Below, piece by piece: positions 17,734 to 23,976 of a stretch of 33,864 nucleotides of DNA. The notes beneath the pieces were generated by a model. It was not told the origin of the DNA, searched no databases, and worked only from the letters and a program-made list of their open reading frames with translations. Source of the DNA: a virus; the IMG/VR virus record IMGVR_UViG_3300044641_007043, positions 1-33,864 of that record. One strand, 5' to 3'. The translations under genes and the position numbers were made by a program. Position 1 is the stretch's first letter, and each line of letters opens with the position of its first letter.

Positions 17734-19047
17734 TTATCTAGTAAACGAGTAGAGACAGTACCGGAGCGCATCCATAAGGTGTGAATACTTGTCGTGCTTG
17801 GGCTTTTCACGCGTCAAACCTTCACGATCATCCCACTTGTACTGGTTGAGTGCCTCGATAGTCTTGGTGCATTGCGGATCTACCCATAGCTTACCCTGTG
17901 CGACTAGGGTTTGTACATAGGCAATGCCGGGAAGCACATCTTTACGAGCACGCACAGTAGGAATATCGTATTGATAGGCAAGGTCTTGAGCGAACTGTGC
18001 TGCTGCCGAATCTATAAAGATTAGTTCAATCTGGAATTCATCCGCTAGACCCTTAATCTGCTGAGCATGATACTGGGTAGTCTGCTCGGCCTCCTCGTAC
18101 TCACGTATAACCCAGAATCGATCCTCACCAGCATCCCTGGGATCTGGCAGGTAGGCTACTACTAGGAACGCGGTCGGGTCGCGGTAGCCCGGGTCGCAGC
18201 CCCCAAGAAACTGGGTTGAAGCATCCAGCTGCAGTTTGGGGTCCCAAGGCACGATGTTGGTATCCCCTAGTTCATAGATTTGACCCTCAAATGTAGTGAA
18301 ACTAGCAAGATACTCTTGCTCAAACTCCTGCTTGCTCATAGACCTGCGGGCTTCTTCAATATCTTTAGGGCTCATCCTGGGATTTTCTTCATAATCTGCC
18401 CAGAGTGAACACCACTCGGGGAATTCTGGGGAGAACCCACGATCCCAGAATCGGGAGAACCAGTTTTGCTTGCCACGAGGTGTGGAGATAAATATAGCTT
18501 TAGCATCTACCCGGTCTAGGGTCGGACGCAGCTGGATATTAAATGCCTCCTCACCGCCGTCGCCTAAGGCAGCCTCGTCAAAGAGTATAAGCTGGTACGA
18601 TCTACCAACTGTGCTATCTACTGTGGACAGCGAACCCATCCTGACTGTAGACCCGTTGCTCAGCTCAATTACCCGGTCCTTTAGGTTATCCCGCTCCACC
18701 TCCAACTCAAAGTGTTTGATAAACCTGCGTTGCAGTTCAAAACTAATGCTGGACAGATTATAGTTGGGACTGATCACTAGGACATTGCAGTTTGGCACTA
18801 GGCTTACTAGTTGCGCAATGATATTTGCAATATAGGTTTTGCCTAGACGGCGTGCTAGTGCGGCTACAACAAAACGGTATTGTGGATTGTTGACCGCATT
18901 GATTAGTGCCAGCTGCGCGCGGTTTAGCTGATCCCAAGCTCCGATGAGCTTAAGATAGTTTTCGATTGGTAGTTTAATAAAACGGGTATGTGGGTCGAAT
19001 TCTTGAATGCCGTCCCACTCTACATCGGGTCTCGACACCTTAAGCAA
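17734..19047 (-). CDS. terL: Terminase large subunit
   Basis: This 437-residue protein combines the packaging ATPase and headful or site-specific nuclease. The ATPase domain has Walker A RRLGKT (66-71), Walker B LILFDEAA (D157, E158) and coupling motif STPRG (188-192). The nuclease domain has D285 in GGCDPGYRDPTAF, D346 in IFIDSAA and D426 in YSHLMDALRY, an RNase H-type acidic triad. The start is TTG at 19047 with GGGAG 6 bases upstream, overlapping the small subunit stop by 8 bp. It docks on the portal. Motifs are complete. Confidence 0.95.
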   Translation of the reverse strand: MLKVSRPDVEWDGIQEFDPHTRFIKLPIENYLKLIGAWDQLNRAQLALINAVNNPQYRFVVAALARRLGKTYIANIIAQLVSLVPNCNVLVISPNYNLSSISFELQRRFIKHFELEVERDNLKDRVIELSNGSTVRMGSLSTVDSTVGRSYQLILFDEAALGDGGEEAFNIQLRPTLDRVDAKAIFISTPRGKQNWFSRFWDRGFSPEFPEWCSLWADYEENPRMSPKDIEEARRSMSKQEFEQEYLASFTTFEGQIYELGDTNIVPWDPKLQLDASTQFLGGCDPGYRDPTAFLVVAYLPDPRDAGEDRFWVIREYEEAEQTTQYHAQQIKGLADEFQIELIFIDSAAAQFAQDLAYQYDIPTVRARKDVLPGIAYVQTLVAQGKLWVDPQCTKTIEALNQYKWDDREGLTREKPKHDKYSHLMDALRYCLYSFTR

Positions 19048-19507
19048 GTTTGTCTCCCAGCAATTTCTGGATTAGCTGGCCATATCGTGTACCGTCACCG
19101 CCCTCGTTGATCTGCACATTAACCTGATTTTTAGGCCCACCTTGCCGTAATTTCTCCAGCTGAATCTCACGGTCTAGCAATTCCATGCTCATTTTGTGTG
19201 AGAGTGCAAGTAGTTCCGATATGTCTTTGGTGCTGCCCGTTTGCGACTCCTCCAGCTCCTGAAACTTTTGACTAATAAGTGCGTCCATGGCACGCCGCAT
19301 GCGGAAACGGTTGTTGAAGCCTAAGTCGAAGAATACCTGGTTTATGTAGCTTTTAACATCTGGACGCTTTAGGATCTGGGCAACGTCGTGGGGTTCTAGC
19401 TGGAGGACAGTGGCTACCTCCTGGGTGTTTTGGTGTTCTAGGTAGAGATTAGCCACCTCCAATAATTCGGGGCTTATGTTGATGGTGTCGGTGGGTAGTT
19501 GGTTCAT
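19040..19507 (-). CDS. terS: Terminase small subunit
   Basis: A 155-residue protein directly upstream of the large subunit. Residues 15-60 form a helix-turn-helix-like segment (LEVANLYLEHQNTQEVATVLQLEPHDVAQILKRPDVKSYINQVF) of the type that binds packaging sites. The central helical part (residues 85-125) would make the oligomer ring, and the tail (NEGGDGTRYGQLIQKLLGDKLA) would contact the large subunit. It is the first gene of the leftward virion operon, with a promoter at 19529-19558. Identification is from position and HTH pattern. Confidence 0.82.
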   Translation of the reverse strand: MNQLPTDTINISPELLEVANLYLEHQNTQEVATVLQLEPHDVAQILKRPDVKSYINQVFFDLGFNNRFRMRRAMDALISQKFQELEESQTGSTKDISELLALSHKMSMELLDREIQLEKLRQGGPKNQVNVQINEGGDGTRYGQLIQKLLGDKLA

Positions 19508-19528
19508 GGTGATCCTGTAGTTTTTTAA

Positions 19529-19558
19529 AGTGTAACACGTTTAGCGGTTTAGGGTCAA
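19529..19558 (-). promoter_or_regulatory. Promoter of the leftward virion operon with overlapping TTTAGGGTC motif
   Basis: Minus strand TTGACC, 18 bp, TACACT, 22 bases before the terminase small subunit ATG. The -35 box is part of the recurring motif CGGTTTAGGGTCA (19545-19557 on the plus strand), so the motif could be an operator or activator site. Confidence 0.5.
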
Positions 19559-19636
19559 TGGGTAAATTTTCCTTGGTGTTACACGCGTGGGTGGGCGCTC
19601 AGATTTTTTGGTTTGTCAAGTCAAAAAACCGCCCCT

Positions 19637-19654
19637 GTTACGTTATAACATCAC
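19637..19654. promoter_or_regulatory. Zur-like palindrome, divergent promoter region
   Basis: GTTACGTTATAACATCAC has the TTATAA core and flanking half-sites of proteobacterial Zur boxes. It shares ACGTTATAACAT or ATGTTATAACAT with four other sites in the window. One position breaks the symmetry. Confidence 0.4.
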
Positions 19655-19667
19655 ATAGCCTGGCGCT

Positions 19668-19685
19668 GTTACAAATTGTTACAAT
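19668..19685 (-). repeat. GTAAC direct-repeat element, copy 1
   Basis: The exact reverse complement of ATTGTAACAATTTGTAAC, found also at 20534 and 24686. It abuts the -35 box of the rightward promoter, so it is well placed as an operator. Confidence 0.55.
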
Positions 19686-19692
19686 TCAATGC

Positions 19693-19720
19693 TTGCACAA
19701 AATTTTCAACCCTGTATAAT
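19693..19720 (+). promoter_or_regulatory. Sigma-70 promoter for the first rightward genes
   Basis: TTGCAC, 16 bp, TATAAT. Its -10 flank CCTGTATAAT is the same as in the promoter at 20596-20623, which suggests that the two are related by duplication. Confidence 0.75.
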
Positions 19721-19754
19721 TAAACACATCGAAGCACACAACCCTGGAAGCACA

Positions 19755-19907
19755 ATGCGGAACACCTATACAATCAGTTACTACTTGCAAGGCAAGCAAG
19801 GTTCTGTTACACTACAGGCTCAAAGCGAGCAAGATGCTTGCGGGCTTGTCAAGGCAATGCACAAGGGTTGCCGTATCTTCCACGTTATGAATTACAATCT
19901 TTATTGA
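19755..19907 (+). CDS. Small protein of unknown function (50 aa)
   Basis: I chose ATG at 19755 (MRNTYTISYYLQGKQGSVTL) because the promoter starts transcription near 19727 and GGAAG lies 5 bases before it; an earlier in-frame ATG at 19689 lies upstream of the -10 box. The protein alternates polar and hydrophobic residues, as in a small beta-sheet, with two Cys (DACGLVKAMHKGCR). The next gene begins 8 bp after its stop. No family recognised. Confidence 0.65.
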   Translation: MRNTYTISYYLQGKQGSVTLQAQSEQDACGLVKAMHKGCRIFHVMNYNLY

Positions 19908-19914
19908 GGCTAAT

Positions 19915-20100
19915 ATGAAAAGCGCGTTAGGTTTTGGGCTTGTGTTTTTTGGGATTGTGTTGCTTGCCGGCGTAGCCGGCGGGCTTGACCAGATACCCGC
20001 GACTGGTTCTGTGGTATACTGGCTTACCAGCGTAATGCTGGCACTTGCTGGCTTTGCTGCTGGCTTGCTTGGAATTTCATTTATTGACAAAGGGGAATAA
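19915..20100 (+). CDS. Small two-helix membrane protein
   Basis: 61 residues with two predicted membrane segments, ALGFGLVFFGIVLLAGVAGGL (about 4-24) and SVVYWLTSVMLALAGFAAGLLGISF (about 32-56), and a short charged tail (IDKGE). Its ribosome site is GAGG, 7 bases before ATG. It sits between a small unknown gene and a GcrA-like gene. A class II holin has this topology, but nothing links this gene to lysis and the wall hydrolase lies far away, so I leave its role open. Confidence 0.7.
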   Translation: MKSALGFGLVFFGIVLLAGVAGGLDQIPATGSVVYWLTSVMLALAGFAAGLLGISFIDKGE

Positions 20101-20103
20101 ATC

Positions 20104-20424
20104 ATGGCTGAAAAGACTGCGAACTACACTTCGGAACAAACCCTTAAACTTGTGGCCGATTACAAGGCTGGGGTACAGGTTGAGGATATTGCCAAGGCAA
20201 TGGGCAAATCGGTTCGGTCGATTGTTGCTAAACTGTCCCGCGAGGGTGTATACCAGAAAAAGGAATACACAACCAAAACGGGCGAGGCTCCCGTCAAAAA
20301 GGATGAGCACGCTGATATGATCGGCAAGGCACTGAACCTTTCAGAAGGGGATACCGATTCACTTGCCAAAGCAAACAAGCGCGCGCTTGCTGCGATTGCG
20401 GAGTTTATCCGCAGCAAGGCGTAG
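20104..20424 (+). CDS. GcrA-like HTH DNA-binding protein, paralogue A
   Basis: 106 residues. The N-terminal half (NYTSEQTLKLVADYKAGV... DIAKAMGKSVRSIVAKLSREGVY, about 7-52) is a trihelical helix-turn-helix resembling the DNA-binding domain of GcrA-type and other tri-helix regulators. The C-terminal half (about 65-106) is helical and acidic then basic, probably for dimerisation. Three further copies of this family occur at 24215, 25211 and 26160; A and B share the recognition segment GKSVRSIVAKLSREGVYQKK exactly. It starts 3 bp after the membrane protein gene and ends before a double hairpin and cassette copy 1. It is probably a phage transcription regulator. Confidence 0.8.
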   Translation: MAEKTANYTSEQTLKLVADYKAGVQVEDIAKAMGKSVRSIVAKLSREGVYQKKEYTTKTGEAPVKKDEHADMIGKALNLSEGDTDSLAKANKRALAAIAEFIRSKA

Positions 20425-20434
20425 CACACTACGG

Positions 20435-20487
20435 CTCGGGGCGCAAGCCCCGAGGCCTGGGAGCGTGTTGTATTTTTACAACACGCT
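20435..20487 (+). terminator. Double hairpin after GcrA-like gene A
   Basis: A GC-rich hairpin (CTCGGGG and CCCCGAG, 20435-20454) is followed by an 11-bp stem with T-rich loop (AGCGTGTTGTA... 20462-20487). Neither has a long T tract. The second also begins the transcript of antisense promoter copy 1. Confidence 0.5.
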
Positions 20488-20496
20488 GGCGCCAAA

Positions 20497-20526
20497 ATTA
20501 TATCATATAATTTTGGCCCGTGTCAA
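20497..20526 (-). promoter_or_regulatory. Antisense promoter cassette, copy 1
   Basis: Minus strand TTGACA, 18 bp, TATAAT, a perfect match to both sigma-70 boxes. The dyad CCAAAATTATAT / ATATAATTTTGG overlaps the -10 box, and GGCGCC marks the start region. The transcript would run into the 3' end of GcrA-like gene A with no leftward gene to serve. Confidence 0.75.
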
Positions 20527-20533
20527 GCATTTA

Positions 20534-20551
20534 ATTGTAACAATTTGTAAC
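20534..20551 (+). repeat. GTAAC direct-repeat element, copy 2
   Basis: ATTGTAACAATTTGTAAC: two TTGTAAC blocks 10 bp apart, between the leftward promoter copy 1 and the rightward promoter at 20596. Confidence 0.55.
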
Positions 20552-20595
20552 AGCGTGGTTTTTTGGTCATTAGGGTTTTCCTTATATGCCCTGGG

Positions 20596-20623
20596 TTGCA
20601 CAATCCCCAAAAACCTGTATAAT
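20596..20623 (+). promoter_or_regulatory. Sigma-70 promoter
   Basis: TTGCAC, 16 bp, TATAAT, driving the genes at 20655 and 20910. Confidence 0.75.
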
Positions 20624-20654
20624 TCTCTACATGGACAAAACACAAGGCAACAAA

Positions 20655-20885
20655 ATGATGAACGATCCTCAAATGATAGTTGACCATGCCATGCAATGTG
20701 GCGCGATTTGGGCTGGCATCGATAACCTTGCACTTCACAAGGATCGCAAGGCTGTTGCGGTATCGTTCTCAAGCACGCACGATGCTCAGGAATTTGTGTA
20801 CTATATACACGATTGGCTCGATGAGCATAACTTTCCTGATTTGCCTGTATCTTACGACGAAGAATTTGTTTTGGTCTGGCTCTGA
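20655..20885 (+). CDS. Small acidic protein of unknown function (76 aa)
   Basis: ATG at 20655 is preferred because AAGG lies 6 bases before it and the promoter places the 5' end near 20630. The product (MMNDPQMIVDHAMQCGAIWAG) has an N-terminal helix and a middle strand (KAVAVSFSSTHDAQEFVYYIHDWL) that resembles a small alpha/beta fold, ending EEFVLVWL. It is strongly acidic. The next gene starts 25 bp later. No family recognised. Confidence 0.65.
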   Translation: MMNDPQMIVDHAMQCGAIWAGIDNLALHKDRKAVAVSFSSTHDAQEFVYYIHDWLDEHNFPDLPVSYDEEFVLVWL

Positions 20886-20909
20886 AACTTAACCTTGAAA
20901 GGGTTTATC

Positions 20910-21239
20910 ATGAAAAAATGGGATCAAGTTTTACGGCGTAATCTTCTGTCCGACCTTGAGGGAGAAGGTGGCTCGCTGGTTTATGATGTTGAGGACGGAA
21001 TTACCGTCGCGGTTCGTCCCAGTGTGCCTGAATCATGGAGCCGGAATTCCGTGAACTGGGTTAAAATCGCAGTTGCCTATTGTGCAGACTTCGATGCCTA
21101 TGACCCGATCAAGGGTGAGATTCTGGCAATGGAACGGGCTTTTCAGGGTGAAACGGTTTCGTTTCCCCGTATGCCCGGAGAGACTACGCTGGAAGTTGCT
21201 CTGAACTTTTTGCGATTTGTCAAGGGTGACGTAAACTAG
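20910..21239 (+). CDS. Acidic protein of unknown function (109 aa)
   Basis: ATG at 20910 follows AAAGGG by 6 bases and is preferred over the upstream in-frame ATG at 20895. The product (MKKWDQVLRRNLLSDLEGEG) contains strand-like stretches (GSLVYDVEDGITVAVRPS, NWVKIAVAYCADFDAYDP) and ends with a helix (LEVALNFLRFVKGDVN). There is no catalytic motif. It is co-transcribed with the gene at 20655 and is followed at once by a perfect hairpin (21246-21275). Unknown family. Confidence 0.65.
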   Translation: MKKWDQVLRRNLLSDLEGEGGSLVYDVEDGITVAVRPSVPESWSRNSVNWVKIAVAYCADFDAYDPIKGEILAMERAFQGETVSFPRMPGETTLEVALNFLRFVKGDVN

Positions 21240-21245
21240 GGTAAA

Positions 21246-21275
21246 CCCAGGTGTTGCGGAAACGCAACACCTGGG
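21246..21275. terminator. Perfect 13-bp hairpin, end of 20910 gene
   Basis: CCCAGGTGTTGCG and CGCAACACCTGGG enclose GAAA. No T tract follows, so it may be a transcript-end stabiliser, or an operator, rather than a true intrinsic terminator. On the minus strand it is the first structure transcribed from promoter copy 2. Confidence 0.5.
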
Positions 21276-21280
21276 CGCCA

Positions 21281-21310
21281 ATTTTATCATATAAAATTGG
21301 CGGGTGTCAA
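21281..21310 (-). promoter_or_regulatory. Antisense promoter cassette, copy 2
   Basis: Minus strand TTGACA, 18 bp, TAAAAT inside the dyad GCCAATTTTAT / ATAAAATTGGC. It points back into the gene at 20910. Confidence 0.75.
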
Positions 21311-21377
21311 GGGTTTTTGCAAAAAAATTTTTCTATGGGCGTGAGCGTGTCGATAGAAAAATACAATGGCACCTGGC

Positions 21378-21406
21378 TTGCACTAGGCGCGATTTTCCTG
21401 TACTAT
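21378..21406 (+). promoter_or_regulatory. Sigma-70 promoter, predicted leaderless transcript
   Basis: TTGCAC, 17 bp, TACTAT. The ATG at 21414 begins 8 bases after the -10 box, where transcription should start, and there is no ribosome site before it. Confidence 0.6.
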
Positions 21407-21413
21407 CTTACTC

Positions 21414-21755
21414 ATGAACTCAAACCCGCTCTTAAAACCTTGGCAAGATGCTTGCCGGATTTGGCCGGAACTGGAATTGCACAACCCGCCAACCTTCAAA
21501 ATCTCGGAACGGCTAACCCGTACCGCTGGCTTGTGCATTGTGGAGACTGGCGAGATTACCCTCAGCGGCCCATACTTGCGCGAATACCGGCGTGAAATGA
21601 TGGGGCAAATTCTCACCCATGAGACTGCACATTATATCGACTACTGCCTGAACGGATGGCGAAAATATAAGCGGCATCACGGCAAACCATGGCAGGAAAT
21701 CATGTATACTCTAGGGTATGAACCGAAACCCTTTCACACAATGGAATTAAAATAA
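21414..21755 (+). CDS. SprT-like zinc metalloprotease domain protein (mini)
   Basis: 113 residues with a gluzincin-type motif HETAHYIDY (H69, E70, H73) and a downstream HHGKPW (88-93) that can supply the third zinc ligand, as in SprT/SPRTN-like and WSS1-like domains. Those families cleave DNA-bound proteins; the phage target is unknown. The start has no ribosome site and fits a leaderless mRNA. Its stop overlaps the HAD gene start (TAATG). A second such protein lies at 23595. The length is near the minimal catalytic core. Confidence 0.75.
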   Translation: MNSNPLLKPWQDACRIWPELELHNPPTFKISERLTRTAGLCIVETGEITLSGPYLREYRREMMGQILTHETAHYIDYCLNGWRKYKRHHGKPWQEIMYTLGYEPKPFHTMELK

Positions 21756-22228
21756 TGGCAATCAAGCGCGTTAGAATTTACGACATGGACGGAACCATTG
21801 TATGCTCGCTGCATCGTTACCGGACCGTCATCGATGAGCGTGGCGAGCGTATCGACCTAGACTACTGGCGCGAGAATGAATACCGCGCGCTTGACGATTC
21901 ACTCTTACCGCTGGTCGAAGAATACTGGCAAGACCTTGACGATCCTGAAACGTATACCATAATTGCGACTGCGCGCGTACTAGGCGAACCGGATCGAGAA
22001 TTTATCCGCGACACTCTAGGCGAACCCGATTATATCGTTTCGCGTAAACAGGGCGATACGCAATCAGGTCGAACCCTCAAAATCGGTGGACTAGCAAAGT
22101 TTTTCAACCTTGTCAACTTCCAGACTGACGATGTTGTTTTTTATGAGGATAATGTGGACTACCTTAAAGCAGTCTGCGACCGTTTCGGTATCCGTGGAGT
22201 TTACATTCCAAGCAAGCAGGGACACTAA
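21755..22228 (+). CDS. HAD-superfamily phosphatase
   Basis: 157 residues with all HAD motifs: motif I DMDGTI (D10, D12), motif II IIATAR (T72), a conserved Lys (K98 or K109) and motif IV FYEDN (E131, D132). The cap is small, as in phosphatases acting on nucleotides or nucleic-acid ends; the phosphatase half of T4 polynucleotide kinase is one parallel. It is translationally coupled on both sides (TAATG with 21414 and with 22228). The substrate cannot be read from the sequence; a 3'-phosphate or nucleotide is an inference. Confidence 0.8.
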   Translation: MAIKRVRIYDMDGTIVCSLHRYRTVIDERGERIDLDYWRENEYRALDDSLLPLVEEYWQDLDDPETYTIIATARVLGEPDREFIRDTLGEPDYIVSRKQGDTQSGRTLKIGGLAKFFNLVNFQTDDVVFYEDNVDYLKAVCDRFGIRGVYIPSKQGH

Positions 22229-22344
22229 TGAAAACTGCCTTTTGCTTCCTACTGGTCGGTCATCTGGTAACAACCTCTCGATACAGGGCGCGCGAATACC
22301 TTGAGGAGGAACCCGTAATGTGGCAATGGGTTGAAGGACGATAG
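22228..22344 (+). CDS. Small protein of unknown function (38 aa)
   Basis: Starts by TAATG overlap with the HAD gene: MKTAFCFLLVGHLVTTSRYR, then REYLEEEPVMWQWVEGR. The N-terminus is hydrophobic with a Lys, like a short membrane anchor or signal, and the rest is charged. The stop codon lies within the terminator hairpin stem. Coupled translation is the main support; the product is too short for family assignment. Confidence 0.5.
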   Translation: MKTAFCFLLVGHLVTTSRYRAREYLEEEPVMWQWVEGR

Positions 22345-22367
22345 GGGCATACGCCCCTATTATTTTG
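22343..22367 (+). terminator. Intrinsic terminator after the HAD operon
   Basis: TAGGGGC and GCCCCTA with a 4-nt loop, followed by TTATTTT. Confidence 0.75.
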
Positions 22368-22376
22368 CCCAGGCCA

Positions 22377-22434
22377 TGTGATGTTATAACATAACATTGT
22401 TTCACATGAAACAATGTTATGTTATAACATCACA
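22377..22434. repeat. 58-bp near-perfect palindrome: two Zur-like boxes flanking a parS-like site
   Basis: 28-bp arms flank the two central bases CA. Each outer arm contains ATGTTATAACAT. The centre (22398-22413) is TGTTTCACATGAAACA, which differs from the bacterial parS consensus TGTTTCACGTGAAACA at one base. It is the first sequence transcribed from antisense promoter copy 3 and would form a very long hairpin in RNA or a cruciform in DNA. Confidence 0.7.
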
Positions 22435-22448
22435 CCATGCTGGCGCCA

Positions 22449-22478
22449 ATTTTACTATTAAAATTGGGCCGGTGTCAA
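22449..22478 (-). promoter_or_regulatory. Antisense promoter cassette, copy 3
   Basis: Minus strand TTGACA, 18 bp, TAAAAT with dyad CCAATTTTA / TAAAATTGG. Followed by a variant GTAAC element at 22486-22503 (TTGTAA, 4 bp, TTGTAAC) on the far side. Confidence 0.75.
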
Positions 22479-22557
22479 GGACCAAATTGTAAATAATTGT
22501 AACAAAACCTGGCCCGTGTCGTATTTTGTACACAAGGGTTTGCCCCACTAGAATTTT

Positions 22558-22586
22558 TTGCATGGGGCTGGATTCTGTGCTAGAAT
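22558..22586 (+). promoter_or_regulatory. Sigma-70 promoter for exonuclease operon
   Basis: TTGCAT, 17 bp, TAGAAT with TGC before the -10 box. Confidence 0.7.
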
Positions 22587-22639
22587 CTGGGTGTGGCAAT
22601 TGCCGCGCGCGATTTCCGGCGCTTTCCGGTAAAGGGTAG

Positions 22640-23341
22640 ATGATGGCTCGCAAGCAGTTTTTTTGTATCGTTGACACTGAGACAACGATTAATGATACCG
22701 TGGCCGATTTTGGCGCGGTAATTGTTGATCGTGAGGGTAAGATTTTCACACAATGTGCTGTTCTGGTTCGCGGTGAATATGGGGATAAGACTCTATTCCA
22801 CGACAAAAACAAATCAGATATTTGGGGTTTTGCGGGTTTGCGTAAACGTGAAGCACAATATGTCGCCATGCTAGATTCTGGCGCGCGTATGCTTGCATCA
22901 GTTGCGGCAATTAATCGCTGGCTTGCGCTTGCGGTAGGCAAATATAATCCTATTCTCACGGCATATAATCTAAACTTTGATGAGGGTAAATGTCGCAATA
23001 CTGCGATTGATCTTGACCTATTCACGGATCGGTTTTGCCTGTGGCAAGCGGCAATCGGTAATATTTGCGGAACTCGCAAATATCGTCAATTCTGTTTAGA
23101 GAATCACTTATTTAATCCGCCGACTGATAAGGGTAATATGTCTTTTAAGACTACCGCTGAGGCAGTATGCGGATTTATTCAGGGTGAATTTAAGATTGAA
23201 CCCCATACCGCTATCGAGGATGCGCGCGATTTTGAATTGCCCATCCTGACCAGTATTATCAAGCGCAAACAATGGCGCGATAATCTTAAAGCGCATACAT
23301 GGTACGATTTTCAGGTCAAAAATCACTTTAAGGCAATTTAA
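22640..23341 (+). CDS. DEDDh 3'-5' exonuclease (DnaQ-like)
   Basis: 233 residues. The four exonuclease motifs are present: Exo I VDTET (D12, E14), Exo II AYNLNFDEG (D114) and Exo III HTAIEDARD (H189, D194). These bind the two metal ions of DnaQ/RNase T-type enzymes, which remove 3' nucleotides from DNA or RNA. The protein has no polymerase part, so it is a stand-alone nuclease. Its ribosome site is AAAGGG just before ATG. It is followed 2 bp later by the SemiSWEET-like gene. It may act in host DNA breakdown, proofreading or RNA turnover; the substrate is unknown. Confidence 0.85.
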   Translation: MMARKQFFCIVDTETTINDTVADFGAVIVDREGKIFTQCAVLVRGEYGDKTLFHDKNKSDIWGFAGLRKREAQYVAMLDSGARMLASVAAINRWLALAVGKYNPILTAYNLNFDEGKCRNTAIDLDLFTDRFCLWQAAIGNICGTRKYRQFCLENHLFNPPTDKGNMSFKTTAEAVCGFIQGEFKIEPHTAIEDARDFELPILTSIIKRKQWRDNLKAHTWYDFQVKNHFKAI

Positions 23342-23343
23342 TT

Positions 23344-23598
23344 ATGTCGGATGCAATCGGTATTATCGGATCGGTTGCATTTGCAACCTGTGCAATTCCA
23401 CAGGTTGTCGAATGCTACCGTAAACGATCCGCTGAGGGTTTGTCGTGGATGTTTTTAATCCTTTGGGCAATTGGCGAGATATTCACCATTATTTATATTT
23501 GGCCTAAACAAGACTGGATTTTGCTGGGCAATTATCTATTTAATTCGCTTTGCCTTGCGGTAATGATTTTTTTCAAAATTGAGGATACCAGAAAATGA
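23344..23598 (+). CDS. PQ-loop (SemiSWEET-like) membrane protein
   Basis: 84 residues with three membrane segments (about 4-24, 34-54, 59-77). The first ends in the PQ motif ATCAIPQVVECYRKRSAEGLS, typical of SemiSWEET and PQ-loop proteins. Bacterial SemiSWEETs are of this size and dimerise to move sugars or other small solutes. It is coupled to the SprT-like gene after it (ATGA overlap, 23595) and to the exonuclease before it. The substrate is unknown. It may alter host metabolite flux during infection. Confidence 0.8.
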   Translation: MSDAIGIIGSVAFATCAIPQVVECYRKRSAEGLSWMFLILWAIGEIFTIIYIWPKQDWILLGNYLFNSLCLAVMIFFKIEDTRK

Positions 23599-23939
23599 AG
23601 TTTCACAAATCAGACATTGAACTATTCCAGCGAATTGCGGAAACCGAAATTCAAATCCGCAAACCCGTAGTTTTACAGGTTTGCAAGACTATAAATCTCG
23701 GCGGTGTTTATTGTGTAGGATTATGGGAAGATGAATTCGATTATCACCTAATCCAAGTTTCACGCGCTGAAATCTGGAATCCCATGGAATTATTTGCAAC
23801 CATTGTGCATGAATATATTCACGCTTGGCAATCTGAAAATAATCTTCCAGTAAATCATTCTCCATCAGGTTATTTTGATCGGTGGCGAAAATATTTCCGG
23901 CGACATTATCAGGTTAATATTGCAGGATTCAATAAATAA
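23595..23939 (+). CDS. SprT-like zinc metalloprotease domain protein, second copy
   Basis: 114 residues with motif IVHEYIHAWQ (H72, E73, H76) and a downstream His in NHSPSGYFDRW (H88), the SprT-like zinc site. The N-terminus (FQRIAETEIQIRKPVVLQV) and strand YHLIQVSRAEI also fit the family. It is not closely similar to the copy at 21414 outside the motif. It is the last gene of the exonuclease operon and ends directly before a terminator. Target unknown. Confidence 0.75.
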   Translation: MKFHKSDIELFQRIAETEIQIRKPVVLQVCKTINLGGVYCVGLWEDEFDYHLIQVSRAEIWNPMELFATIVHEYIHAWQSENNLPVNHSPSGYFDRWRKYFRRHYQVNIAGFNK

Positions 23940-23941
23940 AT

Positions 23942-23967
23942 AAAACCCCGAAAGGGGTTTTACTTTG
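23942..23967 (+). terminator. Intrinsic terminator after the exonuclease operon
   Basis: AAAACCCC, GAAA loop, GGGGTTTT, then ACTTTG. Confidence 0.8.
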
Positions 23968-23976
23968 CCAGGCCTA

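Larger units (their letters stand above)
19559..19754. other. Divergent intergenic region between virion operon and rightward genes
   Basis: No gene is seen in this stretch. It holds, left to right, an inverted T/A-rich repeat near 19597-19630, a Zur-like half-perfect palindrome (19637-19654), the 18-bp GTAAC element in reverse orientation (19668-19685) and the rightward promoter (19693-19720), then a short leader. Confidence 0.6.
21271..21406. repeat. Intergenic cassette duplicate, copy I (with 24025-24161)
   Basis: The whole stretch from the antisense promoter through a T5-CTAT stem to the rightward -10 box is recognisably the same as 24025-24161: GTGTCAAGGGTTTT, then TTTTTCTAT, then a run ending AAAAATACAAT, then GATTTTC before the -10. 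The copies have diverged, but blocks are shared in order. Confidence 0.6.

Noticed and set aside
22417-23079. 220-residue open frame on the minus strand opposite the exonuclease gene
   Set aside because: It lies wholly antisense to a gene with all DEDDh motifs, has no ribosome site and a low-complexity translation; antisense promoter copy 3 lies within it and reads away from most of it.
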